Assembly (NCBI GenBank): GCA_009846685.1
Contig: VWVY01000001.1
Coordinates: 620,001-684,000, forward strand
Direction: 5' to 3'
Source of the DNA: Rhizobiales bacterium SYSU XM002
Lineage (GTDB): Bacteria; Pseudomonadota; Alphaproteobacteria; Rhizobiales; Beijerinckiaceae
Length of the DNA stretch: 64,000 nt
Below are positions 19,302 to 32,866 of the stretch, one piece after another (position 1 is the stretch's first letter; each line of letters starts with the position of its first letter). A program made the translations under genes and the position numbers. Under the pieces are notes generated by a model. It saw nothing but the letters and a program-made list of their open reading frames with translations. It was not told the DNA's origin and made no database searches.

Positions 19302-20726
19302 TTGCCCCTGCGTGCCCCCAGCCGCCGCGACACCCTGCTCGGCCTTGCAGTCACATTGCCGCTGCCGGCCCTCGCCCAGCAGACCGGCACACCCGCGCCG
19401 CGCCGGATCGCGCTGCGGGCGGAGGCGGTCGAGCGTCGCCTCGCTGGCGATGACAAGCCCGCGAGCACGCTGTTCCGCCTGCGCGCCGCAAATGCTGCAA
19501 AGGACGTGGCCGACACTTTTCCGGTTTTCCGCGCGCGCGAGGGCGAACGCTGCGAGATCGAGGTCGAGAATACTCTCCAGCAGCCAATCGCATTTCACTT
19601 TCGCGGTCTGCGCAGCGCGACCACGCCCGACGGCATTCCCGAGCTCTCCGGCAAACCGATCGCGCCGGGCGAGAAAACCGTTTTGCCTTTGGATACACGC
19701 CAACCCGGCACTTTCCTTATGGTGCCAGTCGTCGCCGGAAACGTTGCTGAACAGAACGCTCGCGGACTCAACGCCGCCGTCATTGTCGAGGAACGCGAGC
19801 CACCGGTCTTCGATCTCGATCATGTGCTGACGGTGGGAGATTGGCGGCTCGACGACAAGGGACAGCTCGACACCCATTTCGCCACTCTGCCGGACGTCGC
19901 CCGCATCGGCCGGCTTGGCAACCGGCTCGTCGCAAACCGGCACCATGCGCCGGAGCGCATCGAGGCTCGTCCCGGCGCGCGCCTGCGCATCCGCATGATC
20001 AACGTTTCCAATGCCCGGTTGATTCCCCTCAAGGTTTCCGGCTGCGAGGCCAAAGTCTACTCGATCGATTCCACCCCCTGCCAACCCTTTGACCCCTTGC
20101 GCCGAACGGTGACCCTCTCGCCTTCAACACGGATCGAACTCGCCATCGACCTGCCGGTCGAGCCTGACAAGGAAGCGGCAATCGAAGCCAAGCTCGGCGA
20201 CGGGTTGCCGATCCTCGCGATCCGCACGAAAGGCGAACCGATCCCCAGACGCGGCAGCATCGCGCCCCTGCCCGATCCGGGACTGCCGCCAGCCATCAAA
20301 CTCCAGAACGCGGCGCGCGCCGATATCCGCATCACAGGCGGAACCGGTACCACCCCGGCGGAAGCGGCACCGGAAGCGCTGGCAACGCGTTTTCCTGACC
20401 CGGCAAAGGTCTTCGCAATCAACGGCGAGACCGCCGGATTCGCTGGCAAGCCGGTACTCTCGGTGAAACGCGGCCGTGAGATCGTCTTCGCCGCCTTCAA
20501 CGAGACCGCCTGGCCGCAGGTGCTAGCCGTTCACGGGCATGCTTTCCGCCTGCTGCACCCGTTCGACGACGGCTGGGAACCCTATTTCCTCGATACGCTC
20601 TACCTCGCGCCAAAAAGCGTTGCGCGTATCGCCTTCATCGCCGACAATCCGGGCCGCTGGGCCGTTCGTTCGGCGGTTGCCGAGCATTTCGCGGGCGGCG
20701 TTCGCACGTGGTTCGAGGTCACCTGA
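19302..20726 (+). CDS. Exported multicopper-oxidase-like protein with degenerate copper sites (FtsP/SufI-like)
   Basis: The 474-residue protein starts with TTG (GGAG site upstream) and has a Tat-like signal, SRRDTLLGLAVTLPL, cleaved near ALAQQ. Three cupredoxin domains follow. The N-terminal copper motif (normally HWHG) reads AFHFRGLR, and the C-terminal motif HxxHxHGH is reduced to VLAVHGHAFRLL; the usual HCHxxxHxxxGM reads VRSAVAEHFAGGV and lacks the type 1 cysteine. The protein is therefore unlikely to be an active oxidase and resembles FtsP/SufI, a copper-free division-associated relative. Homology is clear; the role is inferred. Confidence 0.8.
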   Translation: MPLRAPSRRDTLLGLAVTLPLPALAQQTGTPAPRRIALRAEAVERRLAGDDKPASTLFRLRAANAAKDVADTFPVFRAREGERCEIEVENTLQQPIAFHFRGLRSATTPDGIPELSGKPIAPGEKTVLPLDTRQPGTFLMVPVVAGNVAEQNARGLNAAVIVEEREPPVFDLDHVLTVGDWRLDDKGQLDTHFATLPDVARIGRLGNRLVANRHHAPERIEARPGARLRIRMINVSNARLIPLKVSGCEAKVYSIDSTPCQPFDPLRRTVTLSPSTRIELAIDLPVEPDKEAAIEAKLGDGLPILAIRTKGEPIPRRGSIAPLPDPGLPPAIKLQNAARADIRITGGTGTTPAEAAPEALATRFPDPAKVFAINGETAGFAGKPVLSVKRGREIVFAAFNETAWPQVLAVHGHAFRLLHPFDDGWEPYFLDTLYLAPKSVARIAFIADNPGRWAVRSAVAEHFAGGVRTWFEVT

Positions 20727-20847
20727 TCTGGCACACGCTGTATAATTTTTAATCTAATTGCTTATATTATAGTCAATTTGCATATTTCATTGCCTGCCCG
20801 CTAAATTTCACCGCGCGCAAGCCGGCAAAACCCCTTCGCGCTATTGA

Positions 20848-21255
<408 letters not shown>

Positions 21256-21409
21256 TCAGCCGCCACCACCAAAGTTGCAGGCGCCCGGCCTCGACCTTCA
21301 ACCGGCACGCCTTTTGAATCTGAACCGAGGGTCAAGCTCCGGCAGGGAGCGAACCACCGAGTTGTCGAAACTCACGAGCAACGTCGAACGATAAAGGACA
21401 CGACGCGAA

Positions 21410-22819
21410 ATGAAGACCGCCAAGGATGTCTTGAAATTCATCAAGGAAAATGACGTCAAGTATGTCGATTTCCGCTTCACCGATCCGCGCGGCAAGTGGC
21501 AGCACGTGACCTTCGACATCGCCATCGTCGACGAGGAAGCGATCGATGAGGGCATCATGTTCGACGGCTCGTCGATCGCCGGCTGGAAGGCCATCAACGA
21601 GTCGGACATGCTCCTGAAGCCGGATCCGACCTCGGCTTGCCTCGATCCGTTCTTCGCGGCCTCGACCCTCGTCATCAACTGTGACGTTCTTGAGCCGGCC
21701 ACGGGCGAGCCCTACGGCCGCTGCCCGCGTGGCATCGCCAAGAAAGGCCTCGCCTATCTCGCCTCGACCGGCATCGGCGACACCGCCTATTTCGGCCCGG
21801 AAGCCGAGTTCTTCATCTTCGACGACGTGAAGTTCGCTTCGAACCCCTACAACACCGGCTTCAAGCTCGATTGCTCGGAACTCCCGATCAACTCGGACGC
21901 CGACTATGAGGGCGGCAACCTCGGCCACCGCATCGCCACCAAGGGCGGCTACTTCCCGGTTCCGCCGCAGGATTCGGCGCAGGACATGCGCGGTGAGATG
22001 CTCGCGGCGATGGCGTCGATGGGCGTCAACGTCGAGAAGCATCACCACGAGGTCGCCTCGGCCCAGCACGAGCTCGGCATGAAGTTCGGCACCCTCGTGA
22101 CGATGGCCGACCACATGCAGGTCTACAAGTACTGCATCCACAACGTCGCCCAGTCCTACGGCAAGACCGCGACCTTCATGCCGAAGCCGGTCTACGGCGA
22201 CAACGGCTCGGGCATGCACGTTCACCAGTCGATCTGGAAGGGCGGCAAGCCGGTGATGGCGGGCGACAAGTACGCCGGCCTCTCGCAGACCTGCCTCTAC
22301 TACATCGGCGGCATCATCAAGCACGCGAAGGCGCTCAACGCCTTCACCAACCCGTCGACCAACTCCTACAAGCGTCTCGTTCCGGGCTACGAAGCCCCGG
22401 TGCTGCTGGCCTACTCGGCCCGCAACCGCTCGGCCTCCTGCCGTATTCCGTGGACGAACTCGCCGAAGGCCAAGCGCGTCGAGGTCCGCTTCCCGGATCC
22501 GATGGCGAACCCCTACCTCGCCTTCACCGCGATGCTGATGGCCGGTCTCGACGGCATCCAGAACAAGATCGATCCGGGCGCCGCAATGGACAAGGATCTC
22601 TACGATCTGCCGCCGAAGGAGCTCAAGAAGATCCCGACCGTTTGCGGCTCGCTGCGTGAGGCTCTCGCCTCGCTCGACAAGGATCGCAACTTCCTCAAGG
22701 CCGGCGGCGTGTTCTCGGACGACTTTATCGATAGCTACATCGAACTGAAGATGCAGGACGTCATGAAGTTCGAGATGACGCCGCACCCGGTCGAGTTCTC
22801 GATGTACTACAGCTACTGA
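21410..22819 (+). CDS. glnA: Glutamine synthetase type I
   Basis: GlnA makes glutamine from glutamate, ammonia and ATP as a dodecamer. The 469-residue protein has the beta-grasp N-domain ([12 protein letters not shown]), metal and substrate loops ([20 protein letters not shown]), the [11 protein letters not shown] loop and NRSASCRIP. The adenylylation site lies in the C-terminal [10 protein letters not shown], so it is a GSI-beta enzyme controlled by GlnE. It follows glnB and ends with a strong terminator. Length is normal. Confidence 0.98.
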   Translation: MKTAKDVLKFIKENDVKYVDFRFTDPRGKWQHVTFDIAIVDEEAIDEGIMFDGSSIAGWKAINESDMLLKPDPTSACLDPFFAASTLVINCDVLEPATGEPYGRCPRGIAKKGLAYLASTGIGDTAYFGPEAEFFIFDDVKFASNPYNTGFKLDCSELPINSDADYEGGNLGHRIATKGGYFPVPPQDSAQDMRGEMLAAMASMGVNVEKHHHEVASAQHELGMKFGTLVTMADHMQVYKYCIHNVAQSYGKTATFMPKPVYGDNGSGMHVHQSIWKGGKPVMAGDKYAGLSQTCLYYIGGIIKHAKALNAFTNPSTNSYKRLVPGYEAPVLLAYSARNRSASCRIPWTNSPKAKRVEVRFPDPMANPYLAFTAMLMAGLDGIQNKIDPGAAMDKDLYDLPPKELKKIPTVCGSLREALASLDKDRNFLKAGGVFSDDFIDSYIELKMQDVMKFEMTPHPVEFSMYYSY

Positions 22820-22837
22820 TCGCTTCCGCGATCGACG

Positions 22838-22872
22838 AAAAAAGGGCGCCTCCGGGCGCCCTTTCTTTTTTT
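22838..22872 (+). terminator. Intrinsic terminator of glnA
   Basis: Stem AAAGGGCGCC/GGCGCCCTTT around a TCCG loop, followed by CTTTTTTT, 20 bases after the glnA stop. A canonical rho-independent terminator. Confidence 0.9.
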
Positions 22873-22917
22873 GCTGACCCGTATCCCCCGGGCGTTGGAT
22901 CAGTGATTCAACACATG

Positions 22918-22938
22918 AAAAAGGGCGCCGCAGCGCCC
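22918..22938 (-). terminator. Intrinsic terminator of the small membrane-protein gene
   Basis: GGGCGC/GCGCCC stem with a CGCA-type loop, followed on the minus strand by TTTTT. It lies 26 bases after the stop of the 72-residue gene and faces the glnA terminator. Confidence 0.75.
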
Positions 22939-22963
22939 TGAAATCGTGTGGAAATCCAGCAGG

Positions 22964-23182
22964 TCAAACCGAGCGCCAGCCGCCGAGCGATGCCACAACC
23001 TGCGTCCAGCCGAAATGATGGACGACAGCCGCCACCGCACCGGTGATCCCGAGTGCCAGTACCGCCAGACGGCCCGGCCGCGCCGGCGCAGTGTAGCGAT
23101 ATTCGTAGTCCTGCTCCTCGAAGCCGAAGGCGGAGCCGGTCGCCTGAGCGTAATGTTCGAGGGTCTTGAGTTTCGGGCTCAT
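22964..23182 (-). CDS. Small single-span membrane protein
   Basis: This 72-residue protein has a soluble N-terminal half with an acidic, aromatic patch (FEEQDYEYRY) and one membrane helix (GRLAVLALGITGAVAAVV, about residues 37-54). It has a plausible AGGA ribosome site, its own terminator and no obvious partner gene. I do not recognise a family. The coding potential rests on length, ribosome site, helix and terminator. Confidence 0.6.
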   Translation of the reverse strand: MSPKLKTLEHYAQATGSAFGFEEQDYEYRYTAPARPGRLAVLALGITGAVAAVVHHFGWTQVVASLGGWRSV

Positions 23183-23324
23183 CGGGCGTGTCCTGATTGT
23201 CGTGAATCGTTATCGATCAGTTTTGCGACAACATGGTGAACACCGTTTTAACGCGGTGGTTTCCTCGCCTTCATGTGACCGGAGTTTGATTGAAACTGCG
23301 GCCGGCATTTGCTGAAATCGGTAC

Positions 23325-24131
23325 ATGGGAACATTCGACAGGGCACTCGACCGACTCGGACACTGGATCGCTCGGCGAGCGACCCAGACCGCTTCCGACT
23401 ACGAGCCTTACACCGCGAGCCGGCCCGATTTCGTCGCCCGCGTCATCCAGCCCGGCGATGTTCTGCTGGTCGAGGGCGGTCGTTCGAAAATTGCCTCCGC
23501 GATCAAGTATCTCACCCAGTCCACCTGGAGCCATGCCGCGCTCTACGTCGGCGACGCACCCGGGCTCGTCGATGCAGATGGCGCACCGACGCCGCTGATT
23601 GAGGCCGAACTGGGCTATGGCATTATCGCCTCGCCGCTTGCGAAATACGCGACCTTCAACATCCGCATCTGCCGTCCCGTCGGTCTGACGCCGGAGGATC
23701 GTGAGCGGCTCATCGCCTATGCTGTCGGGCGTTTGGGCGGCCAGTATGACCTGCGGAACGTGCTCGATCTCGTGCGCTTTCTGCTGCCCAATCCACCCAT
23801 TCCCCAGCGTTTCCGTCGCCGGCTGCTCTCGCTCGGTTCAGGAGAGCCAACCCGTGCCATCTGCTCGACGCTGATTGCGCGCGCCTTTCAGGAGGTGCGC
23901 TATCCGATCCTGCCCAAGGTCGAGGTCCAGCAATCCGGCGACGCGATGTCGAACGCCCGTCGTCGTGAAGTGCTGCATATCCGCCATTCGTCACTGTTCA
24001 CCCCCCGCGACTTCGACGTCTCGCCTTTCTTCCGCATCGTCAAACCCACAATCGAACTCGGGTTCGACTACAAGGAACTGGTCTGGGCCGATCGCGAGTC
24101 GCCCGAACCGGGTGCCCCAGGGCGCGATTGA
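23325..24131 (+). CDS. YiiX/YebB-like NlpC/P60-superfamily hydrolase
   Basis: The 268-residue protein resembles the permuted papain-like NlpC/P60 proteins of the YiiX type. It has PGDVLLVEGG near residue 43, the histidine in STWSHAALYVG and the cysteine in RAICSTLIARAF, consistent with a His-then-Cys order of a permuted catalytic pair. No signal peptide is seen. It could act on peptides, on peptidoglycan fragments or on lipids, as proposed for this family; the substrate is unknown. The ribosome site is weak, so the start is provisional. Confidence 0.8.
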   Translation: MGTFDRALDRLGHWIARRATQTASDYEPYTASRPDFVARVIQPGDVLLVEGGRSKIASAIKYLTQSTWSHAALYVGDAPGLVDADGAPTPLIEAELGYGIIASPLAKYATFNIRICRPVGLTPEDRERLIAYAVGRLGGQYDLRNVLDLVRFLLPNPPIPQRFRRRLLSLGSGEPTRAICSTLIARAFQEVRYPILPKVEVQQSGDAMSNARRREVLHIRHSSLFTPRDFDVSPFFRIVKPTIELGFDYKELVWADRESPEPGAPGRD

Positions 24132-24287
24132 TCCGCACGGCCGTTGGGGATGGCAGCCACCGCCGGGTTTTCGCAGCGCGTTCTATGGCATAGTGAGCAT
24201 TGTTGATTCGCGTTTGCGCCCGCATGCGACGCACGGATTCCGACCCCAAGTGCGCGTGCGGCATGACAGGATGAGTACCGGTAGCCG

Positions 24288-26390
<2,103 letters not shown>

Positions 26391-26563
26391 CGTGCTGTTG
26401 AAAAAATAATCATCCCGCTCGCTATTCGAACAAATGAATACAAAATTTGTGATTTTTTCGCTGAAACCCATGAAATTAAACAAACATTAGGCGCCCTCTA
26501 TTTCTTTGTTATGCATCGAATGCCGGCCAGCGCCGGTTGTGCCTAGAACGGAGCACATTCGCG

Positions 26564-28276
26564 ATGCGGACCATCTCGTTTCGGCTGACTACTATCCTCT
26601 CATCCCTCATTGCCTCGCTGCTGGTTGTCGGCGCCGTCGGGTTCATCTCCGGCCGCAGCACGGTGGAGGGCCTCGCCCATGTCTATGACAAGGCGGTCAT
26701 TCCCTTGCGTGACCTGAAGATCATCTCCGACCGTTACGCAGTCGATATCGTCGACATCACGCACAAGACGTTGGCGGGGGCGCTGACGACACCGGAAGGC
26801 TCGAAGAGCATCAGCAAGGCCCTCGCGGAAATCGACGAACTCTGGGCACGGTATTCGACCGGAGACCGCACCGACAAGGAACGCGAGTTGATCGCGAAGG
26901 CCAGCGTCCTGCTGGCGACCGCCCACAAGGCCGCCGAAAAATCGCGGTCCCTCATGGACTCGAACGATCTGGTGGCGCTTCAGGAATTCCGGACGAAGGA
27001 ACTCTATCCGGCAATCGACCCCGGCACCGAGTTAATCGGCTCGATGGTCGATGCCAAGCTCGAAGAAGCCCGCAAAGCGCTAGATGCGGAAAAGACAAGT
27101 ACCGGGTTTGCCAACGCCATCATCGGCGGCATCGCATCGGGCTCGCTGCTGCTTGGCCTACTCGCCATCTTCTTCGTACGTCGCAACGTGATCGCGCCGC
27201 TCGGTCAAACAGTCCGGACGCTGCGTCAACTCGACGAGGCAACGGTCGGCGTCCTTCCGCAGGGCACGGACCGCATTTCCGCCATCGAGCAGGTCGCCGT
27301 TACCGGCGACACCCGGCGCGACGAGATCGGCGAGATTTCCCGCGCCCTCCTCACCTTCAAGCATTCCGGCGTGGAAGCCCAGCGACTGCGTGACGAGGCC
27401 GAGACCGAACAGCTGACGCGCTCTTCCCGGGCGGCCCGCATCGAGGAGATCGTCGGAGAATTCGAGCGGGTGGCGACGAGCGTGATCTCCTCGGTCGCGA
27501 CCTCTTCCGCCGAGCTGGAGGCCTCCGCAAAATCGATGATGGAAGTGGCGCAGACCGCGAGCGAACAGTCTACCCTCGTGGCGGCGGCCTCGCACCAGAC
27601 TGCGCAGTCCGTGCAGGCGCTGGCCTCGACCGGCGACGAACTCTCGCTCTCGATCGGCGAGATCGGACGGCAGGCCGAGCAGTCGTCGAGCTTCGCTGCG
27701 CAGGCCGCGGACCGTGCCGGCTCGACCAATACGACCGTGCAGCGGCTCTCCGAAGTCGGCAGCGCGATTGTCGAGGTAGTCGATCTCATCAAGTCGATCG
27801 CGGGGCAGACGAACCTGCTCGCCCTCAACGCCACCATCGAGGCGGCGCGTGCAGGCGAAGCGGGGCGCGGCTTTGCCGTCGTTGCTTCCGAAGTCAAGGA
27901 ACTTGCCGCGCAGACGACCCGCGCAACGGACGTCATCGCCGAGCATGTCTCCGCAATCCGGCAGGCTTCCGACGAGTCGATCGACGCCATGCGCGATATC
28001 ACCGGGATGATCACGGAGATCAATCAGGTCGCCTCGGCGATCGCCGTCGCGGTAACCGAGCAGAGCCAGGCGACGCAGGGCATCGCCGAGAACGTCCAGC
28101 AGGTCGCGCAAGGTTCGGCCCACGCGTCCGAGAGCATCGCCATTGTCAACGAGGCGGCGGCGAATACCGGCGCGGCTGCAAGCCAGGTGCTGAGCGCCTC
28201 GGAGGAACTCGCGCGCCAGAGCCAGATGATGCGCGACAAAGTGGATTGGTTCCTGCACGAGGTCCGCGCCGCCTGA
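26564..28276 (+). CDS. Methyl-accepting chemotaxis protein
   Basis: The 570-residue inner-membrane receptor has a short N-terminal helix, a periplasmic four-helix-bundle-type sensor region of about 150 residues, a second transmembrane helix near residue 195 ([20 protein letters not shown]), a HAMP domain and a cytoplasmic coiled coil with the hairpin tip [20 protein letters not shown]. The ligand is unknown and no che genes are nearby, so it works with a distant chemosensory cluster. The ATG at 26564 has a GGAG site about ten bases upstream. An AT-rich region precedes it. Confidence 0.95.
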   Translation: MRTISFRLTTILSSLIASLLVVGAVGFISGRSTVEGLAHVYDKAVIPLRDLKIISDRYAVDIVDITHKTLAGALTTPEGSKSISKALAEIDELWARYSTGDRTDKERELIAKASVLLATAHKAAEKSRSLMDSNDLVALQEFRTKELYPAIDPGTELIGSMVDAKLEEARKALDAEKTSTGFANAIIGGIASGSLLLGLLAIFFVRRNVIAPLGQTVRTLRQLDEATVGVLPQGTDRISAIEQVAVTGDTRRDEIGEISRALLTFKHSGVEAQRLRDEAETEQLTRSSRAARIEEIVGEFERVATSVISSVATSSAELEASAKSMMEVAQTASEQSTLVAAASHQTAQSVQALASTGDELSLSIGEIGRQAEQSSSFAAQAADRAGSTNTTVQRLSEVGSAIVEVVDLIKSIAGQTNLLALNATIEAARAGEAGRGFAVVASEVKELAAQTTRATDVIAEHVSAIRQASDESIDAMRDITGMITEINQVASAIAVAVTEQSQATQGIAENVQQVAQGSAHASESIAIVNEAAANTGAAASQVLSASEELARQSQMMRDKVDWFLHEVRAA

Positions 28277-28290
28277 CGCGGAACGCGAAA

Positions 28291-28320
28291 ATAAAGGGGC
28301 GCCTCACGGCGCCCCTTTTT
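28291..28320. terminator. Bidirectional terminator after the chemoreceptor
   Basis: Stem GGGGCGCC/GGCGCCCC with a TCAC loop, flanked by AAA and TTTTT, lies between the convergent chemoreceptor and Spy-like genes and can end both transcripts. Confidence 0.85.
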
Positions 28321-28342
28321 CATTTGTCCGTTGTCGGCTTTG

Positions 28343-28993
28343 TTACGGCCGGGGACGGTCGAAGCCACCCGGGCCGCCCATGCCGGGACCACCCATGCCG
28401 GGACCGCCCATGCCGGGACCGCCCATGCCGTCAGGGCCATTCATGTAGCGTCCACCACGACCGCCGAAGCGGTGCCGTCGGTTCGAGAGTTCCTCGACAC
28501 GCGCCTTCTGCTTGTCGTCCAGCGTGGCATAGAAGCTCTTGGCCGGCTCGACCGTCTTCTCGGCCGTATCCGCCGCCTTGCGCAGCACCTTGGCGAACTT
28601 CTCGAGCCGCTCCGGCGCTGTCATCGTGCCCTGCGACGCAAAGTCGTTGCAAGCCTGATCGCGCAGTTCCTTGAGCGCCGGCACCAAGCCGTTGGCCAGC
28701 TTGTCGAGTTCGGTGTTCTGTGCCGGGGTGAGATCGAGATCGGCCTTCAGGAAGGCCCGCGCCACACCCTCGAACTTCAGCGGATCGCGCTCGCACATCC
28801 GCTGGAGACCGCCCTGCCGGCCCGTCATCCCGCGCTCGTGGCCACCACGACCCATCCAGCGCGGTCCATAACCGTCGCCGCCATGACGCGCCCAGTCAGC
28901 CACGCCGATACCGACGCCGATCGTCAGGATCGTCGCGCCAGCCAACAGCCATTTCGACGTCGCGCTCCCGAAAAACGGTTTCTTCTCGCTCAT
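28343..28993 (-). CDS. Spy/CpxP-like LTxxQ periplasmic protein
   Basis: The 216-residue protein has an N-terminal membrane anchor or signal (KWLLAGATILTIGVGIGVADW) and a helical region with the LTxxQ-type motif (LDLTPAQNTELDKL) and DDKQKARVEEL, as in Spy/CpxP envelope-stress proteins, some of which act as chaperones or bind metal. The C-terminus is a tandem repeat of GMGGP followed by GFDRPRP. The start MSEKKPF has a TTGGAG site; the longer frame lacks one. It is convergent with the chemoreceptor. Confidence 0.8.
   Translation of the reverse strand: MSEKKPFFGSATSKWLLAGATILTIGVGIGVADWARHGGDGYGPRWMGRGGHERGMTGRQGGLQRMCERDPLKFEGVARAFLKADLDLTPAQNTELDKLANGLVPALKELRDQACNDFASQGTMTAPERLEKFAKVLRKAADTAEKTVEPAKSFYATLDDKQKARVEELSNRRHRFGGRGGRYMNGPDGMGGPGMGGPGMGGPGMGGPGGFDRPRP
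28371..28430. repeat. Four 15-bp tandem repeats in the Spy-like gene
   Basis: Four near-identical 15-base units (ggaccgcccatgccg with one or two changes) stand head to tail. On the coding (minus) strand each encodes GMGGP. Because the unit is a multiple of three, copy-number change would alter tail length without a frameshift. Confidence 0.9.
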
Positions 28994-29172
28994 CGTCTGT
29001 CTCCAAATGTCGTCGACCCAAGCTGACATGTGTCGGTTCGAGCGCTGAAATTCAAATTAAAGCTTGGTCATTTTCCGGTTATCTCCCGGCAATCACGCCT
29101 TTCGAAGCACCGGGAACGGAGTGTTAAGGCTTCCCGTTTACCCTTGTTTCACCTTGTTTTTCGGAGGCGTGC

Positions 29173-29454
29173 ATGGATGGCTTCATGAGTGGGATCTTCG
29201 GTGACGGACGGCTTTTCCGGCGTGCCCTGCTGGTGGCGGTCGGGATCGTGATCGCGACCTTCATCGCCGTGCAAAGCCTTGTTGCACTGCTAAAAATCAT
29301 GGTGCCGGACCAACCCCAGCGCTTCTCCGCGAATTCCGTCCCCTCCAACGCAACGCGGAGCTACACCGTCGTCCGTTCGGTGCTTGACGATCAGGTTACG
29401 ACCGGTTCGATCCCCCAGCCCAAGGCGACGCGCGTCGATCCTTGCAGGAACTGA
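29173..29454 (+). CDS. Small single-span membrane protein
   Basis: The 93-residue product has one membrane helix (about residues 17-42: RRALLVAVGIVIATFIAV) and a polar C-terminal tail with a cysteine near the end. A strong GGAGG site precedes the ATG, which supports real translation. I do not recognise a family and its neighbours give no clue. Confidence 0.65.
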   Translation: MDGFMSGIFGDGRLFRRALLVAVGIVIATFIAVQSLVALLKIMVPDQPQRFSANSVPSNATRSYTVVRSVLDDQVTTGSIPQPKATRVDPCRN

Positions 29455-29642
29455 AATCGCTCCAATACTCCTCCGACATGCCTCTCTGCTGCGGAGAATC
29501 GCTGAAAATTGAAGAATTTCCGAAGTTCGGGCTTGCTTTTCGGCCCGTCTTCCCGCTTAACGCCTGCATCGTCCGCCCGCTTCGTCGGGCCTGAAGAATT
29601 CGCCTTCCATTTCCGGCAATTCCTATTGGCGATCAGGTGCTC

Positions 29643-31196
<1,554 letters not shown>

Positions 31197-31200
31197 ATTG

Positions 31201-31226
31201 GAGGGGCCGCTCAGGCCTCTTTTTTC
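31201..31226 (+). terminator. Probable terminator of the helicase gene
   Basis: A short GC-rich hairpin (GAGG...GGCC around GCTCA to GGCC/CCTC) followed by TTTTTT overlaps the 3' end of tfoX. The stem is imperfect, so confidence is moderate. Confidence 0.5.
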
Positions 31227-31582
31227 TGCCTGGGTTTGCGCGGAGCGCGCGGCCTTTTCGGTGGCAGACGCCGCGCCACCTCCAGCGATAGCCGCGCGAG
31301 CCGCACGATCTCGTCCTGTTCGTCGACCAACGCCTCCGGTACGCGCCACCAAGCCTTGACGGTGACAGTTTTGCCCTGTTTCGCGTATTCGAACGGCGCT
31401 GCCCCGATCGCCTCGAAGGCCGCACGGGTTGCCTCGTCGACACGGAAACACAGGCCGGGATTGATGGCGAGCCCGACGCAATAATCGCCGTAGTAGATGC
31501 CGTAGCCCGAGAACATCCGCTTGAGCCGCACCTTGCCGAAGGGCTCGAACAGGTCCTCAAGCCATTCGGGATCGGCAGCCAT
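31211..31582 (-). CDS. TfoX/Sxy N-terminal-domain protein
   Basis: The 123-residue protein is a stand-alone TfoX N-terminal domain: LEDLFEPFGKVRLKRMFSGYGIYYGD and the FRVDEATRAAFE region are family features. It has no TfoX C-terminal domain and ends in a basic KPRQKKEA tail. TfoX-like proteins are linked to competence in gammaproteobacteria, but the role of single-domain versions is unclear. Its ATG overlaps the upstream carrier's stop (TGATG), so it is translated together with an Fe-S carrier. Confidence 0.85.
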   Translation of the reverse strand: MAADPEWLEDLFEPFGKVRLKRMFSGYGIYYGDYCVGLAINPGLCFRVDEATRAAFEAIGAAPFEYAKQGKTVTVKAWWRVPEALVDEQDEIVRLARLSLEVARRLPPKRPRAPRKPRQKKEA

Positions 31583-31977
31583 CAGCGCTCCGCCGTCAGC
31601 GTTTCCGGCCTCGCCGGCGTGATCGCAACGCTCTCGCCGCAGCCACAGGCCGAGGTCTGGTTAGGGTTGTTGAACACGAAGGTCGAAGCAAACTTGTCAG
31701 TCTTCACATCCATCTCGGTGCCGAGCAGGAACAGCACGGCCTTGGGGTCGATCAGGATCGTCACGCCCTTGTCCTCGACCACCTCGTCGAGCGGGTTCTT
31801 CGCCTCAGCGTAATCCATCGTGTAGGACATGCCGGCGCAGCCGCCGTTCTTCACGCCGACGCGAAGCCCGGCGATCGGCCGCTCTGCCGCTGCCATTACG
31901 GTGCGGATACGCTCGGCCGCGGCCTCCGTAAGCGACATCACCTTGAACGGCTTTCTCGCCGCCATCATGCTCGTCAT
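31582..31977 (-). CDS. sufA: A-type Fe-S carrier (SufA/HesB family)
   Basis: This 131-residue A-type carrier receives nascent Fe-S clusters and passes them to apoproteins. The three conserved cysteines lie in NGGCAGMSY and SACGCGESV. The start at 31977 has a GGAG site five bases upstream; earlier in-frame GTG and ATG codons are too near or lack conservation. In related genomes this gene often closes the suf operon; here it is separated from sufT by a secreted protein and two plus-strand genes. It is followed by tfoX with a one-base overlap. The symbol is given on family grounds; ErpA or IscA cannot be excluded. Confidence 0.88.
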   Translation of the reverse strand: MTSMMAARKPFKVMSLTEAAAERIRTVMAAAERPIAGLRVGVKNGGCAGMSYTMDYAEAKNPLDEVVEDKGVTILIDPKAVLFLLGTEMDVKTDKFASTFVFNNPNQTSACGCGESVAITPARPETLTAER

Positions 31978-32128
31978 CATCACCTCCAACGCGCCGGGCA
32001 CGCGACCCGGCGGGGGTCCGGCTCAGTCATGAGCCCGCAGACACAGTATCGTGAGTATAATGTAAGAAATGTTGCGGAAAAATCGACGCCCCGATCATAT
32101 GCCACCGACGGTTTTCTGAAAGCACGCG

Positions 32129-32725
32129 ATGATTCTGCCCTCTCCTCTGCCTGTTCTCTCGACGGAACGCCTCGTCCTGCGCCGTCCGGTTGCAACCGAC
32201 AGCGCTGACCGTTTCGCCCTCGGGCGCGATGCCGGGATCTACCGGATGCTGGGAGCAGACGTTACGCGGCTGGCGCCGTTGACCGAGGAACAGGCATCCG
32301 CTTGGGTCGAGAACATCGCCGGTCACCCCGCCGCCTGGGTGATCGAGCAAGGTGGACGCGCAATCGGAGAGATCCTTCTCGATAATTTTGTCGTCGCCGA
32401 TCAGCGAGCTGACGTTATCATCGGTATTCTCGATCCCACGGCCCTCGGCAAGGGCTTTGGCACGGAGGCACTTTCGGCGGTTGCGGCCTTCGCCTTCGAT
32501 CGGCTTGGCCTCCACAAGCTCTCGACGCGCGTGCTTGCGTTCAATACCCGCGCACTGCGTGCCTACGAGCGCGTCGGCTTCATCCGCGAGGGGCTGGAGC
32601 GCGAATCCGCGCTTATTGGCGGTGTGTGGCATGACGATGTGATCGTCGGCTTGCTGAAGCGTGATTTCGATCCGGATTGCAAACGCCCTTCGAGCGGGCA
32701 GCTCGAACTCGGATACCGAAGCTGA
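32129..32725 (+). CDS. GNAT-family N-acetyltransferase
   Basis: The 198-residue protein is a RimJ/RimL-like acetyltransferase: TERLVLRRPVATDSADRF at the N-terminus, the acetyl-CoA loop GKGFGTEALSAVAAFAFD and LSTRVLAFNTRALRAYERVGF, followed by REGLERESALIGGVWHDDVIVGLLKRD. The substrate (ribosomal N-terminus or small amine) is unknown. The ribosome site is weak. It shares a plus-strand pair with the DsrE-like gene and lies within what looks like an interrupted suf operon. Confidence 0.9.
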   Translation: MILPSPLPVLSTERLVLRRPVATDSADRFALGRDAGIYRMLGADVTRLAPLTEEQASAWVENIAGHPAAWVIEQGGRAIGEILLDNFVVADQRADVIIGILDPTALGKGFGTEALSAVAAFAFDRLGLHKLSTRVLAFNTRALRAYERVGFIREGLERESALIGGVWHDDVIVGLLKRDFDPDCKRPSSGQLELGYRS

Positions 32726-32866
32726 TCCGATCACGCGGATGTGCAAGTTTTGCCTGTTTTCACATATCGACAGGTACGAATTTTCGAATGTAATCTCGTT
32801 TCATCAGCCGCGGGCAACAGCGGCAAGGAAATGCATGAAAGTGCGGAAACTTACCGGAGGAATGCC

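Noticed and set aside
20727-20800. A sigma-54 promoter for glnB (TGGCAC near 20730)
   Set aside because: The -12 part (GC at the right distance) is missing, so the match is only half a site.
28371-28430. CRISPR-like repeat array
   Set aside because: Units are 15 bases with no spacers and they encode a protein tail.
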